Shown here: one piece after another, positions 1 to 10,240 of the stretch
Layout of the letters: the number at the start of each line of letters is the position of its first letter
Position numbering within the stretch: position 1 is the first letter of the stretch
Assembly: GCA_024679955.1 (NCBI GenBank)
Contig: JAILCQ010000030.1
Location: 50,030 to 114,029 of the forward strand
Direction: 5' to 3'
DNA: 64,000 nucleotides
Source: Bacillota bacterium
GTDB lineage: Bacteria > Bacillota > Dehalobacteriia > UBA4068
Notes under the pieces: generated by a model
Seen by the model: the letters and a program-made list of their open reading frames with translations, nothing else
The model's database searches: none
Told to the model about the DNA's origin: nothing
Program-made: the position numbers and the translations under genes

Positions 1-315
1 TATGCTATCCAGTTTTCGGTCGATATCTTCTTCTTTCTTTTGCAAACGTTTTTCCTGACGGACGATTTCGTTGAATTTTTCCTTATTATCCCGGTCCGCT
101 TCTGCGCGCTGCCGGTGGATTTCTTCTTTGGCTTCCAACAAAGCTTCTTTTTTTCTGGTTTCGCTTTCTTTTTTGGCTTCGATCAAAATTTTTGCCGCCG
201 CTTCTTCGGCGGATTTGATTTTGGCTTCCGCAATATTTTTGCGCATATAGTATCCGGCCACCAAGCCGATGGCTAAACACACCAAAGCCAATAATGTAAC
301 AATGACTGGATGCAT
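1..315 (-). CDS. rny: Ribonuclease Y, N-terminal part (gene runs off the left edge)
   Basis: Reverse-strand reading MHPVIVTLLALVCLAIGLVAGYYMRKNIAEAKIKSAEEAAAKILIEAKKETRKKEALLEAKEEIHRQRAEADRDNKEKFNEIVRQEKRLQKKEEDIDRKLDSI: TM anchor plus charged coiled coil typical of RNase Y; usual neighbour of recA/recX. Confidence 0.8.
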   Translation of the reverse strand, partial: MHPVIVTLLALVCLAIGLVAGYYMRKNIAEAKIKSAEEAAAKILIEAKKESETRKKEALLEAKEEIHRQRAEADRDNKEKFNEIVRQEKRLQKKEEDIDRKLDSI

Positions 316-360
316 AATTCACCTCCGTTCTCTGTTTTTTGGTTATTTTTGCTGAATGTT

Positions 361-390
361 AAAAAAATAACCGGGTTAAAAACCCGGTTC
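361..390 (-). terminator. Rho-independent terminator
   Basis: AACCGGGTT-TTT-AACCCGGTT hairpin followed by T-run on the minus strand. Confidence 0.75.
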
Positions 391-601
391 GTGAATATAG
401 ATGAATGACCCACGACACTTTTCGCCTTGGATATGCATAATATATATAGGATTTTAACTAAACGGATTATATATATCTCACTTCATCTATATATCATATC
501 AGAAATTCTGCTGAGAATCCCGAACAGTCTTTAACATATATATATTATTATTTTTCCAGACGAATGTCAAGAACTAATTATGCCGGCGCAAGGTTTGGCG
601 A

Positions 602-1321
602 TCACGCCTTCAGCGGACGGATGATACCCATAGGCGTCTGCTGCCCTTCCTGGCCCAAAGGATTGTCTTTCAAAATCCGCACCATCAAATCTTTGTCGAT
701 GGATTTATCGGAAACGCCCAAAATGACGCCGCCCAAATCGTTCACGTCGGTAATGATCACCGGCACGCCCACCGCGTCGGACACATATTTGGCGGTTTTG
801 TCTGGTTCCAAAGGCCCCAAGGTAACGCAATGGTTCAACGGTTCCACCACATAATCGGCAGGACCGTCGATGGAAGCCACCCGATAACCGGCGATTTTAT
901 AAAACCAGCCCCGGCGGCCAAACAGCTTGCCGATGGCGGAAACGAAAGCGGCGAACAAAATGCGCAGCCGTCCGCATTCCCGAACCGCCATTTCCATGGT
1001 TTCCGGAATGCTGATGCCCACGCCATGGGGGTTTTTATAAACGAATTTCACCAAAAACCGCGCCAAACGGCTGGGTTTGATGGTTTCCACCGGTATGGAC
1101 CGGCCTTGGGTGGCGGCGACGCTTTTTTCGCCGAAAAAGATGATATCCCCTTTTTCCAATAATGGCCCGGCGTATTTTTGGGCCACTTCCGCCAGGTCGT
1201 CCCCTTGCCACAGCACATGGGTGCGCAGGCAAATGCGCCGGTAGGTCACGCCGTCCACTGTAATATCCGCGTTCTTTCCTTCGTTGATTACCGCATATTC
1301 GTTAGCAAATTCCGTCGTCAC
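602..1321 (-). CDS. Coenzyme F420-0:L-glutamate ligase-like family protein
   Basis: 239 aa ORF; pattern RTHVLWQGDDLAEVAQKYAGPLLEKGDIIFFGEKSVAATQGR ... GVPVIITDVNDLGGVILGVS resembles F420 gamma-glutamyl ligase-fold proteins of Firmicutes. Confidence 0.6.
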   Translation of the reverse strand: MTTEFANEYAVINEGKNADITVDGVTYRRICLRTHVLWQGDDLAEVAQKYAGPLLEKGDIIFFGEKSVAATQGRSIPVETIKPSRLARFLVKFVYKNPHGVGISIPETMEMAVRECGRLRILFAAFVSAIGKLFGRRGWFYKIAGYRVASIDGPADYVVEPLNHCVTLGPLEPDKTAKYVSDAVGVPVIITDVNDLGGVILGVSDKSIDKDLMVRILKDNPLGQEGQQTPMGIIRPLKA

Positions 1322-1388
1322 GTTTCTTACCCTCTTTTTTTATTGGCGTACGCGTTTATTATACGCCGCCACAGCATCAAGGTCAATG

Positions 1389-1889
1389 CTAAATGTCATT
1401 TTGCAGCAGATGAAATATTTCGCTCACGGAGAACCCGCGCCGGGACAGGCGTCTGGCGATCCGTTGTATCTCTTTCGCGTATTGTTCCCGGGACAGATCC
1501 GCCGGCAATTTGTCCCGTTCCTTGGCCACAGCCCGGGCCAGGACTTCCCTTTCGGTTTGCCGGTCATAGTATTGCTCCATCGCGCTGGCGATATGCTCTT
1601 CTTTCACGCCTTTTTGCCGCAATTTTTGCCGGACGTACAAGCGTCCCCCATATTGATACTGCTGATAATGGCGGATCACCGCCGCCGCCAAGCGTTTTTC
1701 ATCCAAATAGCCCAATTCCTTGAGCCGTTCTATGGTTTCCGCGGCGTCGCTTTCACCGGCGCCTTTGGCCAGCAGCTTGGACAGCAGCTCGGCCTCGCTG
1801 TAATCCCGCATGCCCAGCAGATGCAAGGCGGCGGCATATACTTTGTCCGCCGGCAATACGCCGGCGCGGGCAGGTTTATTCCAATTCAT
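1389..1889 (-). CDS. recX: Regulatory protein RecX
   Basis: ORF immediately downstream of and overlapping rec[48 protein letters not shown] is RecX-like; internal ATG preferred as start. Confidence 0.8.
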   Translation of the reverse strand: MNWNKPARAGVLPADKVYAAALHLLGMRDYSEAELLSKLLAKGAGESDAAETIERLKELGYLDEKRLAAAVIRHYQQYQYGGRLYVRQKLRQKGVKEEHIASAMEQYYDRQTEREVLARAVAKERDKLPADLSREQYAKEIQRIARRLSRRGFSVSEIFHLLQNDI

Positions 1890-2985
1890 CACCGGCCGCA
1901 CCGTCCTCGGTCGTGGCGCCTGCATAACCGATCTCGATCAAGGATTCGTTGCCCTCCATGGACATTTGGCGGATCTTGCTCTCGATCTCGTCGCGGATAT
2001 CCGGGTTTTGATCCAGGAAATCTTTGGCGTTTTCCCGGCCCTGACCGATCCTTTCCCCATTGTAGCTGTACCAGGCGCCGGCTTTGTTCACCAGTTTCAT
2101 CTCTACGCCGATATCGAGGATGCTGCCGGAGGTGGAAATGCCCTTGCCGTACATGATATCGAATTCCGCCTGTTTAAACGGGGGGGCCACCTTGTTTTTG
2201 ACCACTTTCACCCGGGTGCGGTTGCCCACAAAGTCATTGCCCACTTTGATGCTTTCCACCCGGCGCACGTCCATACGCACGGAGGCATAGAATTTAAGGG
2301 CCCGGCCGCCGGAAGTGGTTTCCGGATTGCCGAACATAATGCCGACTTTTTCCCGGATCTGATTGATGAAAATCAGGCAGGTATTGGATTTCCCCACCGC
2401 GCCGGTGAGCTTGCGCAGGGCCTGGGACATCAAGCGGGCCTGCAGTCCCACATGAGAATCGCCCATATCCCCTTCCAGCTCCTGCCGGGGCACCAAAGCC
2501 GCCACGCTGTCCACCACGATCACATCCAAAGCGCCGCTGCGCACCAAAGCCTCGGCAATCTCCAAAGCCTGTTCGCCGGTATCCGGTTGGGAAATCAACA
2601 ATTCGTCGATATTAACGCCCAAATTGCGGGCATATATCGGGTCCAGAGCATGTTCCGCGTCGATAAACGCGGCCGCACCGCCTCTTTTTTGCGCTTCCGC
2701 CACGATATGCAAAGACACGGTGGTTTTACCGCTGGATTCCGGCCCGAATATTTCCACTACCCGGCCCCGGGGCACGCCGCCCACGCCCAAAGCCAGATCC
2801 AAAGCCAAAGAGCCGGTAGGAATCACGCCGATATTGGTAATCGCCCGTTCTCCCAGACGCATCACCGAACCTTTGCCAAACTGCTTCTCGATCTGGGCCA
2901 AAGCCATGGATAAAGCTTCTTCCCTGTCCTGTCTCGTAGCGGGCATATTCTGCTGCCTATCCAGCTTGTTTGACTTGTCCGACAT
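1876..2985 (-). CDS. recA: Recombinase RecA
   Basis: [23 protein letters not shown] Walker [49 protein letters not shown]. Confidence 0.98.
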   Translation of the reverse strand: MSDKSNKLDRQQNMPATRQDREEALSMALAQIEKQFGKGSVMRLGERAITNIGVIPTGSLALDLALGVGGVPRGRVVEIFGPESSGKTTVSLHIVAEAQKRGGAAAFIDAEHALDPIYARNLGVNIDELLISQPDTGEQALEIAEALVRSGALDVIVVDSVAALVPRQELEGDMGDSHVGLQARLMSQALRKLTGAVGKSNTCLIFINQIREKVGIMFGNPETTSGGRALKFYASVRMDVRRVESIKVGNDFVGNRTRVKVVKNKVAPPFKQAEFDIMYGKGISTSGSILDIGVEMKLVNKAGAWYSYNGERIGQGRENAKDFLDQNPDIRDEIESKIRQMSMEGNESLIEIGYAGATTEDGAAGDELE

Positions 2986-3000
2986 GTTTTTGCCTCCTTT

Positions 3001-3014
3001 AGAACATTTGTTCG
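3001..3014. promoter_or_regulatory. LexA (SOS) box upstream of recA
   Basis: AGAACATTTGTTCG, matching the Firmicutes CGAACN4GTTCG consensus at all but one position, about 15 bp upstream of the recA start. Confidence 0.75.
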
Positions 3015-3103
3015 CAAAACCATTATATCGCGTTTCATCCGGCGTTACAAGATATTAAACCAAGAAAATTGTTTTTTTTTCGGCGGTCTTCCGGCCTTCG
3101 CCG

Positions 3104-4831
3104 TCAACCCCGCAAAGCCTGCAGCCCTTCGTCCACCATATCCTGCACCGTGGCGGTTACCTCGTCCAAAGCCACTTCCTTCACTTCGCCGGTGGCCCGC
3201 ACTTTGATCTCCGCCATGCCGGTTTCCCGGCACTTTTTGCCGATCACCACCCGCAGCGGAAAGCCCAGCAAATCGCCGTCGTTGAACTTGACGCCGGGTC
3301 TTTCCTTGCGGTCGTCGATCACCGTTTCCACGCCCCGGTCCTGCAAATCCTGATACAGGGCCTCGGCCCGTTCCACCAGGAATTCGTCCTTATCGTTGAC
3401 GGGAACCACTTCCACCTGCCACGGAGCCACGCTCATCGGCCAGATGATGCCGTGTTCGTCATGGTTCTGTTCGATGATCGCCGCCATGGTGCGGCCCACG
3501 CCGATGCCGTAGCAGCCCATGACGATATCCTGTTCCTTGCCGTTTTCATCCAGATAACGGGCCCCCAGCTTTTCGCTGTATTTGGTATGCAATTTGAAAA
3601 TCTGGCCCACTTCTATGCCCCGGGCCGTATCCAAAGGCGCGCCGCAAACAGGGCAAGCCGCGCCTTTTTCCACCAAAGCGATATCGGCCACGGTATCGAT
3701 ACGGTAATCGTTCCGTTGCGGATTGACGTTTATCAAATGATGATCTTTTTCTCCCGCGCCGCAGGCATGGTTCACCATCAGCGGCACTTCCCGGTCGGCG
3801 ATCACCGGGATATCCCGGCTCAGGCCCACGGGGCCGCAGTAGCCCGGCTCCATGCCATGGAGGCGCACGGTTTCATCGTCGGCCAGGAACAGCTCCACGC
3901 AGCCCAAAGCATTGGTCAGCTTCACCTCGTTTACCTGCCGGTCGCCGCGGATCAGCACCGCTACCAGCTTGCCGTCGGCCATATAGCACATGGTTTTTAC
4001 CAAACGGTCCGCCGGCACGTCCAATAAAGCCGCCACCGCTTCCACGGATTTGCAATCCGGCGTATGCACTTTTTCCATTTCCGCCATGGCCTCGCCTACG
4101 CCGGTGGGGCAGGGATCCACCGCGGCGATCTCGTCGGTGGCCGCGTAATCGCATTGATGGCAGAACAAGATCTGGCTTTCGCCCACTTCCGACAGGGCCA
4201 TAAACTCATGGCTGCCGGAACCGCCGATGGCGCCGCTGTCCGCCACCACCGGGCGGCAATGCAAGCCGCAGCGATTGAACACTTTGGTGTAGGCGTCATG
4301 CATTTTTTGATAACTGATCTCCAAACCGGCTTCGTCCCGGTCAAAGGAATACAAGTCTTTCATCACAAATTCCCGGCCGCGCATCAAGCCGAAACGGGGC
4401 CGTCTTTCATCCCGGAATTTGGTTTGGATCTGATAGGGCATCATGGGCAACTGTTTATAAGAGCGCACATCGCTGCGGATATGGGCGGTGATCAGCTCTT
4501 CATGGGTGGGAGCCAAAAGGAAATCCCGGTCATGCCGGTCTTTCACCCGCCACAGCTCCTTGCCGTATACCTGCCAGCGGCCGGATTCCTGCCATAGCTC
4601 CGCCGGCTGCACCGTGGGCATAAACATTTCCTGTCCGCCCTTGGCGTCCATTTCCTCGCGAATAATCTGCATGATCTTTTTCATCACACGCCATCCCACC
4701 GGCATAAAGGAATATATCCCCATCGCCACCTTGCGGATCAATCCCGCCCGCAGCATCAATTGATGGCTGGCGATCTCCGCTTCCGCAGGCACTTCCCGCA
4801 AAGTTGCCGAATACAGTTGGCTCATTCTCAT
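3104..4831 (-). CDS. proS: Prolyl-tRNA synthetase
   Basis: MRMSQLYSATLREVPAEAEIASHQLMLRAGLIRK...LAPTHEELITAHIRSDVRSYKQLPMMPYQIQTKFRDERRPRFGLMRGREFVMKDLYSFD. Confidence 0.97.
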   Translation of the reverse strand: MRMSQLYSATLREVPAEAEIASHQLMLRAGLIRKVAMGIYSFMPVGWRVMKKIMQIIREEMDAKGGQEMFMPTVQPAELWQESGRWQVYGKELWRVKDRHDRDFLLAPTHEELITAHIRSDVRSYKQLPMMPYQIQTKFRDERRPRFGLMRGREFVMKDLYSFDRDEAGLEISYQKMHDAYTKVFNRCGLHCRPVVADSGAIGGSGSHEFMALSEVGESQILFCHQCDYAATDEIAAVDPCPTGVGEAMAEMEKVHTPDCKSVEAVAALLDVPADRLVKTMCYMADGKLVAVLIRGDRQVNEVKLTNALGCVELFLADDETVRLHGMEPGYCGPVGLSRDIPVIADREVPLMVNHACGAGEKDHHLINVNPQRNDYRIDTVADIALVEKGAACPVCGAPLDTARGIEVGQIFKLHTKYSEKLGARYLDENGKEQDIVMGCYGIGVGRTMAAIIEQNHDEHGIIWPMSVAPWQVEVVPVNDKDEFLVERAEALYQDLQDRGVETVIDDRKERPGVKFNDGDLLGFPLRVVIGKKCRETGMAEIKVRATGEVKEVALDEVTATVQDMVDEGLQALRG

Positions 4832-4885
4832 AACATGTTCCTCCGTCCGCAATATAAAAATAGAATTTATATAAAAAACAAAAAT

Positions 4886-5968
4886 TCATTCCTGCAACAG
4901 CTTGTCCACAGCCGCCAGCAAAGCCGGGGCCAATTGTTCCGTGGGATATTTGCCCACCGTTTGTCCCTTGACAAACAGCAGGCCGCAATCCTTGCCGCCG
5001 GCGATCCCCACGTCGGCGTCGGCCGCTTCGCCGGGCCCGTTGACGGCGCAGCCCATAACGGCGATGGTCAACGGCCTGGACGGACGCACCTCCGCCAAAG
5101 CCCGGCGCACCGCCAGGGCCACCCCTTCCACGTCCATCTCCGTGCGGCCGCAGGTGGGACAGGATATAAAGGAAAACCCTTGCCGGCGAATGTCCAACAG
5201 AGACAAAATCTTTTTTGCCGCCTGGACCTCCTGCAGCGGATCGCCGGTCAGGGACACGCGAATGGTATCGCCGATGCCCTGGCTCAGCAATGCGCCGACG
5301 CCCATGGCGGATTTCAGTACGCCGTCCTCGCCCAAACCGGCCTCGGTGACGCCCAGATGCAGCGGATACTCGCATTTAACGGCGATTTCCCGGTAGGCCG
5401 ACAGCATCACCGGCAAAGAGGTGGCTTTCAAAGATATTTTGATATCAAAAAACTGATTGTCTTCCAGCATTTCCACATGGCGCAGGGCGCTTTCGCACAA
5501 AGCCTGCCCCGTGCAGCCGCCGTATTTTTTTCGCAGGTCCTTTTCCAGGGAGCCGCCGTTCACCCCCACGCGAATGGGTATGCCGGCTTCCCGGGCGGCC
5601 CGGGCCACCTGGCTTACCCGTTCTTTGCCGCCGATATTGCCGGGATTGATACGCAAACCGGCGATACCGGCCCGGATGGCGGCCAAAGCCAATAGATAGT
5701 CAAAATGGATATCCGCCACCAGGGGCAAAGGAGAACGGGCCACGATTTGCGGCAAAGCCTCCGCGTCCTGCCGGCCGGCAACGGCCAAACGGCCGATCTC
5801 CGCCCCGGCTTCGGCCAAAGCGTGCAACTGATCCAGCGTGGCCTCCACATCCGCCGTGCGGGTATTGTTCATCGACTGTATGGAAATGGGATTGCCGCCG
5901 CCTACGGCCACCGGGCCCAAATGTACGACGCGGCTTTTCCTTCTGGGATAGGGTTCCCCAACCTTCAT
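4886..5968 (-). CDS. ispG: 4-hydroxy-3-methylbut-2-enyl diphosphate synthase
   Basis: NPISIQSMNNTRTADVEATLDQ..., FISCPTCGRTEMDVE, IAVMGCAVNGPGEAADADVGIAGG. Confidence 0.97.
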   Translation of the reverse strand: MKVGEPYPRRKSRVVHLGPVAVGGGNPISIQSMNNTRTADVEATLDQLHALAEAGAEIGRLAVAGRQDAEALPQIVARSPLPLVADIHFDYLLALAAIRAGIAGLRINPGNIGGKERVSQVARAAREAGIPIRVGVNGGSLEKDLRKKYGGCTGQALCESALRHVEMLEDNQFFDIKISLKATSLPVMLSAYREIAVKCEYPLHLGVTEAGLGEDGVLKSAMGVGALLSQGIGDTIRVSLTGDPLQEVQAAKKILSLLDIRRQGFSFISCPTCGRTEMDVEGVALAVRRALAEVRPSRPLTIAVMGCAVNGPGEAADADVGIAGGKDCGLLFVKGQTVGKYPTEQLAPALLAAVDKLLQE

Positions 5969-5975
5969 ATTTGCC

Positions 5976-6986
5976 TCACTCCAACAAACGAATGATATCC
6001 CGATAGGTGATCAAGGCCATCAGCCCCAGCAGCACCGCCAAACCGATAAAATTGATCAAGCCGATCTTATCGCGGTCAAAGGGCTTGCGCCGTATGCCCT
6101 CTATGGCGAAGATCAGCAACTGACATCCGTCCAAAGCGGGAAAGGGCAGCAAATTGATGATCCCTAAATTGATGCATAAATAACCGGTAAGCAGCAAGAC
6201 GTTTTGCAGCCCGCTGCTGGCCGCCTGATCCACCACGCTGACGATGCCCACCGGGCCGGCCACATCGAAAGCGATTTGCCCGGTGAACATTTGCACCAAG
6301 GCCAGGATCAGCAGCCGGGTGAATTCCACCGATTGCCGCACGCCCAAAGCTATGGCGGCGAACAGGTTTTGCCTTTCTTCCCGGGGCATAATGCCCAGTT
6401 TCCAACCGCCCGCCTCCTGATCGAAGTAGGGGGTAACCTGCAAAGTCAGCGTCTGGCCGTCTCTTTCCACCTGCACCGGCACCGTATCGTTTTTGTCCGC
6501 CCGGGCCATGGCGCCGCCGATATCGGCCCATTCTGTCACGGTTTCGCCGCCGATCGCCACGATATAATCCCCCGGCTCCAATCCGGCCTGGGCCGCGCCG
6601 CTGTTTTCGGCCACCTGCCCCACCTGATTGCCGGAGGAATAGGTGCCGATCATCATAAAGATGATGATAAACAGGAGGATGGCCATGACAAAATTCATCA
6701 AGGGGCCGGCGAAAACGATCAGCATTTTCTGCCACACCGGTTTGCGGTTGAAGGCCCGGGGGTCGTCGCTATCCTCTTCCTCCCCCACCATTTTACACCA
6801 ACCGCCCACAGGCAGCAACCGTATCGTATATTGGGTTTCTTTGCCCTGCCAGGCCGCTAATTTGGGGCCCATACCCACGCTGAAGTCGGTAACGTAAACA
6901 TTGCAGGCTTTGGCGACGATAAAATGGCCGAATTCATGGCTGACGACCAACAGGCAAAAGATCAAAATAACAAAGATTGCCGTCAA
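5976..6986 (-). CDS. rseP: RIP metalloprotease (site-2 protease)
   Basis: HEFGHFIVAKACNVYVTDFSVGMGPKL, central PDZ, NLLPFPALDGCQLL. Confidence 0.93.
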   Translation of the reverse strand: MTAIFVILIFCLLVVSHEFGHFIVAKACNVYVTDFSVGMGPKLAAWQGKETQYTIRLLPVGGWCKMVGEEEDSDDPRAFNRKPVWQKMLIVFAGPLMNFVMAILLFIIIFMMIGTYSSGNQVGQVAENSGAAQAGLEPGDYIVAIGGETVTEWADIGGAMARADKNDTVPVQVERDGQTLTLQVTPYFDQEAGGWKLGIMPREERQNLFAAIALGVRQSVEFTRLLILALVQMFTGQIAFDVAGPVGIVSVVDQAASSGLQNVLLLTGYLCINLGIINLLPFPALDGCQLLIFAIEGIRRKPFDRDKIGLINFIGLAVLLGLMALITYRDIIRLLE

Positions 6987-7004
6987 AATGGTTTTTTACC
7001 CCCT

Positions 7005-8147
7005 TTATACTTGGCGCTGCGCCCAATCGTGCCAATGGCGGATCTCTTCTAAAGTACCGGCGCTTCCGCCCGGATAGCGCTGTAAAACACCGGCCAGGCC
7101 CCGGCTGATTTCCGGGAAAGCGATTTGGCCCTGCAAAAACCGGCGCACCAACGCTTCGTTGGCGCCGTTGAAAACCACCGGTGCGCCGCCGCCGGCCTGC
7201 CCCGCCTCTATGGCCAGCCCCAGAGCGGGAAAACGGTCATGATCCACCGGGGAGAAATGCAATTCGCCCAAACGGCTGATATCCAAAGGCGCGGTCAAAC
7301 CCGCCGGCCTTTGGGGATACAACAAAGCGTATTGTATAGGCAAGCGCATATCCGCCGCTGCCATTTGCGCCTTGACGCTGCCGTCGGCAAAGACCACCAG
7401 GGAATGGACGATGCTTTGCGGATGGATCACCGGCTGGATACGGGCATAATCCACCTGAAACAAATAATGGGCCTCGATGATTTCCAGGCCTTTGTTCACC
7501 AGGGTGGCGCTGTCTACGGTGATTTTCGCGCCCATATGCCACTTGGGATGGCGCAAAGCCATTTCCGGCGTGACCTGGGCCAATTGGCTTTCGCTGTAAT
7601 GCAGGAACGGCCCGCCGCTGGCGGTGATCACCAATTGGGAAACCGCGGCGGGATCCTCGCCCTTCAGGCATTGCCACAGGGCGGAATGCTCGCTGTCCAC
7701 CGGCAAAATGGCCACGCCCCGGCGCTTTGCCGCCGCCAACACCAGGGGGCCTGCGGTGACCAAAGCCTCTTTATTGGCCAGGGCAATGGTTTTCCCCGCC
7801 TCGATGGCCGCCAAAGTCGGAGCCAAACCGGCGATCCCGGAAATGGCCGCCACCACGGTATCGCTTTCGGCAAAAGCGGCGGCTTCCTCTACGCCGGCCG
7901 CCCCCGCCGCAACGGTCACCGGCAGATCCGCTACCGCCGCCTTCAGCGGGGCGTAAGCGTTTTCATCATAGATGGCAGCCAGTTTCGGCCGCCACAGGCG
8001 GCATTGTTCCGCCAACAATTGCCAATTGCCGCCGGCCGTCAAGGCCGCCGGTCGTATCTCCTGTTTGAACTTGGCGCAAACTTCCAGGGTTTGCCGGCCT
8101 ATGGAGCCGGTGGAACCCAAAACCGTTATCGTTTTCACGCAAGCCAT
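7005..8147 (-). CDS. dxr: 1-deoxy-D-xylulose 5-phosphate reductoisomerase
   Basis: TVLGSTGSIGRQTLEV, LANKEALVTAG, PVDSEHSALWQCL, HPKWHMGAKITVDSATLVNKGLEIIEAH. Confidence 0.97.
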   Translation of the reverse strand: MACVKTITVLGSTGSIGRQTLEVCAKFKQEIRPAALTAGGNWQLLAEQCRLWRPKLAAIYDENAYAPLKAAVADLPVTVAAGAAGVEEAAAFAESDTVVAAISGIAGLAPTLAAIEAGKTIALANKEALVTAGPLVLAAAKRRGVAILPVDSEHSALWQCLKGEDPAAVSQLVITASGGPFLHYSESQLAQVTPEMALRHPKWHMGAKITVDSATLVNKGLEIIEAHYLFQVDYARIQPVIHPQSIVHSLVVFADGSVKAQMAAADMRLPIQYALLYPQRPAGLTAPLDISRLGELHFSPVDHDRFPALGLAIEAGQAGGGAPVVFNGANEALVRRFLQGQIAFPEISRGLAGVLQRYPGGSAGTLEEIRHWHDWAQRQV

Positions 8148-8233
8148 TCCTCCGCTGCTATTGCCGTTTATGATTTTGCTTTTTCTATATATAGTTGCAT
8201 CCTATAGTTGCATCGTTTGACCGGCGGAAGGGA

Positions 8234-8881
8234 TCAGGAAAGGCCAACCGAAAACCGCAGCAATACATACAGCGTCATCGAGGCCAAAAGGATGCTGTCA
8301 AAACGATCCAGCACGCCGCCATGGCCGGGGAAAATGCAGCCGCTGTCCTTTACCTTGCTCATCCGTTTGTATTTGCTTTCCAGCAAATCGCCGGCCTGGG
8401 CAAAAACAGATACCAATGCCGCCAGCAGTATCGACTCGCTAATATCTATGCCCAAAACCATCGCCCCATACACACCGGCCACGGCCACAGCCAAAAGCAG
8501 GCCGGCCACGGCGCCTTCCCAGGTTTTTTGCGGGCTGATAGAGGGGGCCATACGCCTTTTGCCGAAGCGGCGGCCGATCTCATAAGCGCCGGTATCGGTA
8601 AACCAAACGGTACACAGCAAAAACAGCGAATAGCGCCAATCCGGATAATCCAGGCGCAACAAGGCAAAAGCGATAAAACCGGCACATATATAAACGGCGG
8701 CTGCCAGCCCCAACAACCAGCGGGCGCGGCATTGACAGCGGGGCAAGACCTGCAACATTTCCATAACGGCCAAAGCGGCCAAAAGCATCACCGGCGCGGC
8801 CAGCGCCCAGCCGCCCCAATATACGGCCAAAAGCAGCAGGGGCGCGCCGATCAGCACGGTCAAAACTCTCTTTTTCTGCAT
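8234..8881 (-). CDS. cdsA: Phosphatidate cytidylyltransferase
   Basis: Multi-TM protein with SPQKTWEGAVAG and SKVKDSGCIFPGHGGVLDRFDS CDP-DG synthase signature. Confidence 0.92.
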   Translation of the reverse strand: MQKKRVLTVLIGAPLLLLAVYWGGWALAAPVMLLAALAVMEMLQVLPRCQCRARWLLGLAAAVYICAGFIAFALLRLDYPDWRYSLFLLCTVWFTDTGAYEIGRRFGKRRMAPSISPQKTWEGAVAGLLLAVAVAGVYGAMVLGIDISESILLAALVSVFAQAGDLLESKYKRMSKVKDSGCIFPGHGGVLDRFDSILLASMTLYVLLRFSVGLS

Positions 8882-8975
8882 AAATATCTCCTTGTATCGG
8901 CCAAAAACGGGCGGCCGGAAATAGGATCGCACAAAGGGGGAAGACAAACAGAGAACCGGCGCTTTCGCCCCGGCA

Positions 8976-9722
8976 TTATATTTTACCGAAACGGCGCTGC
9001 CGTTTTTGGTAAGCCAAAACAGCCGTCAGCAAATCTCTTTTGCCGAAATCCGGCCATAAAATATCGCTGAAATAAAACTCGCTGTAAGCGGCCTGCCACA
9101 ACAAAAAATTGCTCAACCGCAATTCGCCGGCGGGACGGATCAGCAGATCCGGCTGGGGCTGGCCGGCGGTGAACAAAAAACCGTCCACCGCGGCCTCGTC
9201 GATATCCTGGGGCGACAGATCCCCCCGGGCTACCGCTTCGGCCATCTGCCGCATGGCGAAGGCGATCTCCCGCCTGCCGCCGTAATTCACGGCGATATTG
9301 AGGATCATCCTGTCGTTATGGGCGGTAGCGCTTAAAGCAGCCGCCAATTCCCGCTGCACCGCAGGGGGCAAAGGCGCCGTTTCACCCAGAATATGCAGGC
9401 GGACCTGATTATCGTTCATGGTTTTGATTTCCCGCCGCAAATATTCGGCAAACAGCTTCATTAAAAAATCCACTTCATCCTGGGGACGCTGCCAGTTTTC
9501 CGTAGAAAAAGCGTATACCGTCAAAACCTTCACGCCGATCTCCCGGCAAATCTCCGTGGCCCGGCGCAAGGATTCGGCCCCGGCTTTGTGGCCCATGGTA
9601 CGGGGCAAATTGCGACGGGTGGCCCATCTGCCGTTGCCGTCCATAATGATCGCGATATGCTGCGGCAAACGTTCCGCATCCAGTTGCTGCAAAAGATCGC
9701 CGTACTCTTCGTTTCGGGACAT
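8976..9722 (-). CDS. uppS: Isoprenyl transferase (undecaprenyl diphosphate synthase)
   Basis: HIAIIMDGNGRWATRRNLPRTMGHKAGAESLR, VYAFSTENWQRP, DLLIRPAGELRLSNFLLWQAAYSEFYF. Confidence 0.96.
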   Translation of the reverse strand: MSRNEEYGDLLQQLDAERLPQHIAIIMDGNGRWATRRNLPRTMGHKAGAESLRRATEICREIGVKVLTVYAFSTENWQRPQDEVDFLMKLFAEYLRREIKTMNDNQVRLHILGETAPLPPAVQRELAAALSATAHNDRMILNIAVNYGGRREIAFAMRQMAEAVARGDLSPQDIDEAAVDGFLFTAGQPQPDLLIRPAGELRLSNFLLWQAAYSEFYFSDILWPDFGKRDLLTAVLAYQKRQRRFGKI

Positions 9723-9963
9723 ATGTCCTCCTGTTGCCATTCGTTTGCTTGTAATCCCGGCAAAGCGGCCGGACAGCCTTCTATCCCATGTCTAAGCCTG
9801 ATCCGGCTATTTGCCTATTTTAGTATTATCGCATATATTTGCCGCGCCGTCAATTTTTGCGGTAAATTATGCCGGAAAGCGCGGCTTGGAAACGGCGGGC
9901 TACAGCCTGCGGTCATGGGATACCCCTATTGCCGTTTGCCGGCGGCAAAGGATCGGGCCCACA

Positions 9964-10000
9964 GAAAAACCGGCCGCTTTGCGCAGGCAAAGCGGCCGGT
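9964..10000 (-). terminator. Rho-independent terminator downstream of ferredoxin
   Basis: ACCGGCCGCTTTGC-CTGC-GCAAAGCGGCCGGT followed by TTTTT on the minus strand. Confidence 0.8.
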
Positions 10001-10023
10001 CGATGTCTTTATGTTCCTGTTAA

Positions 10024-10188
10024 CTATTGTTCGACGATAGCGCCGGCCGGGCAAGCCTCAACACAAGCGCCGCATTCCAAACATTCGTCGCCGATCACAT
10101 AAATATCGCCTTCGCTGATCGCATCGGCGGGGCATTGTTCCGCGCAGGTGCCGCAAGCGAGACATTCTTCAGTGATTACATATGCCAT
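10024..10188 (-). CDS. 2[4Fe-4S] ferredoxin (small ORF, absent from the ORF track)
   Basis: Translates to MAYVITEECLACGTCAEQCPADAISEGDIYVIGDECLECGACVEACPAGAIVEQ: two CxxCxxCxxxCP motifs, RBS upstream, terminator downstream. Confidence 0.93.
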   Translation of the reverse strand: MAYVITEECLACGTCAEQCPADAISEGDIYVIGDECLECGACVEACPAGAIVEQ

Positions 10189-10240
10189 TCGAGTACACCT
10201 CCTTATATTAATAACTGCAACTTTAAATACAAGTTTTGTA

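Noticed and set aside
1284-2913. Long plus-strand ORFs opposite recX/recA (290 and 367 aa)
   Set aside because: Antisense shadows of strongly conserved genes; compositionally His/Gly/Arg-rich translations without recognisable domains. The same applies to many long antisense ORFs opposite topA, murF-like, spoIIIA, aminotransferase, ABC and P-type ATPase genes.
3104-4831. T-box leader upstream of proS
   Set aside because: Upstream sequence is the ispG coding region and a short gap; no GGGUGGNACCRCG-like T-box sequence seen.
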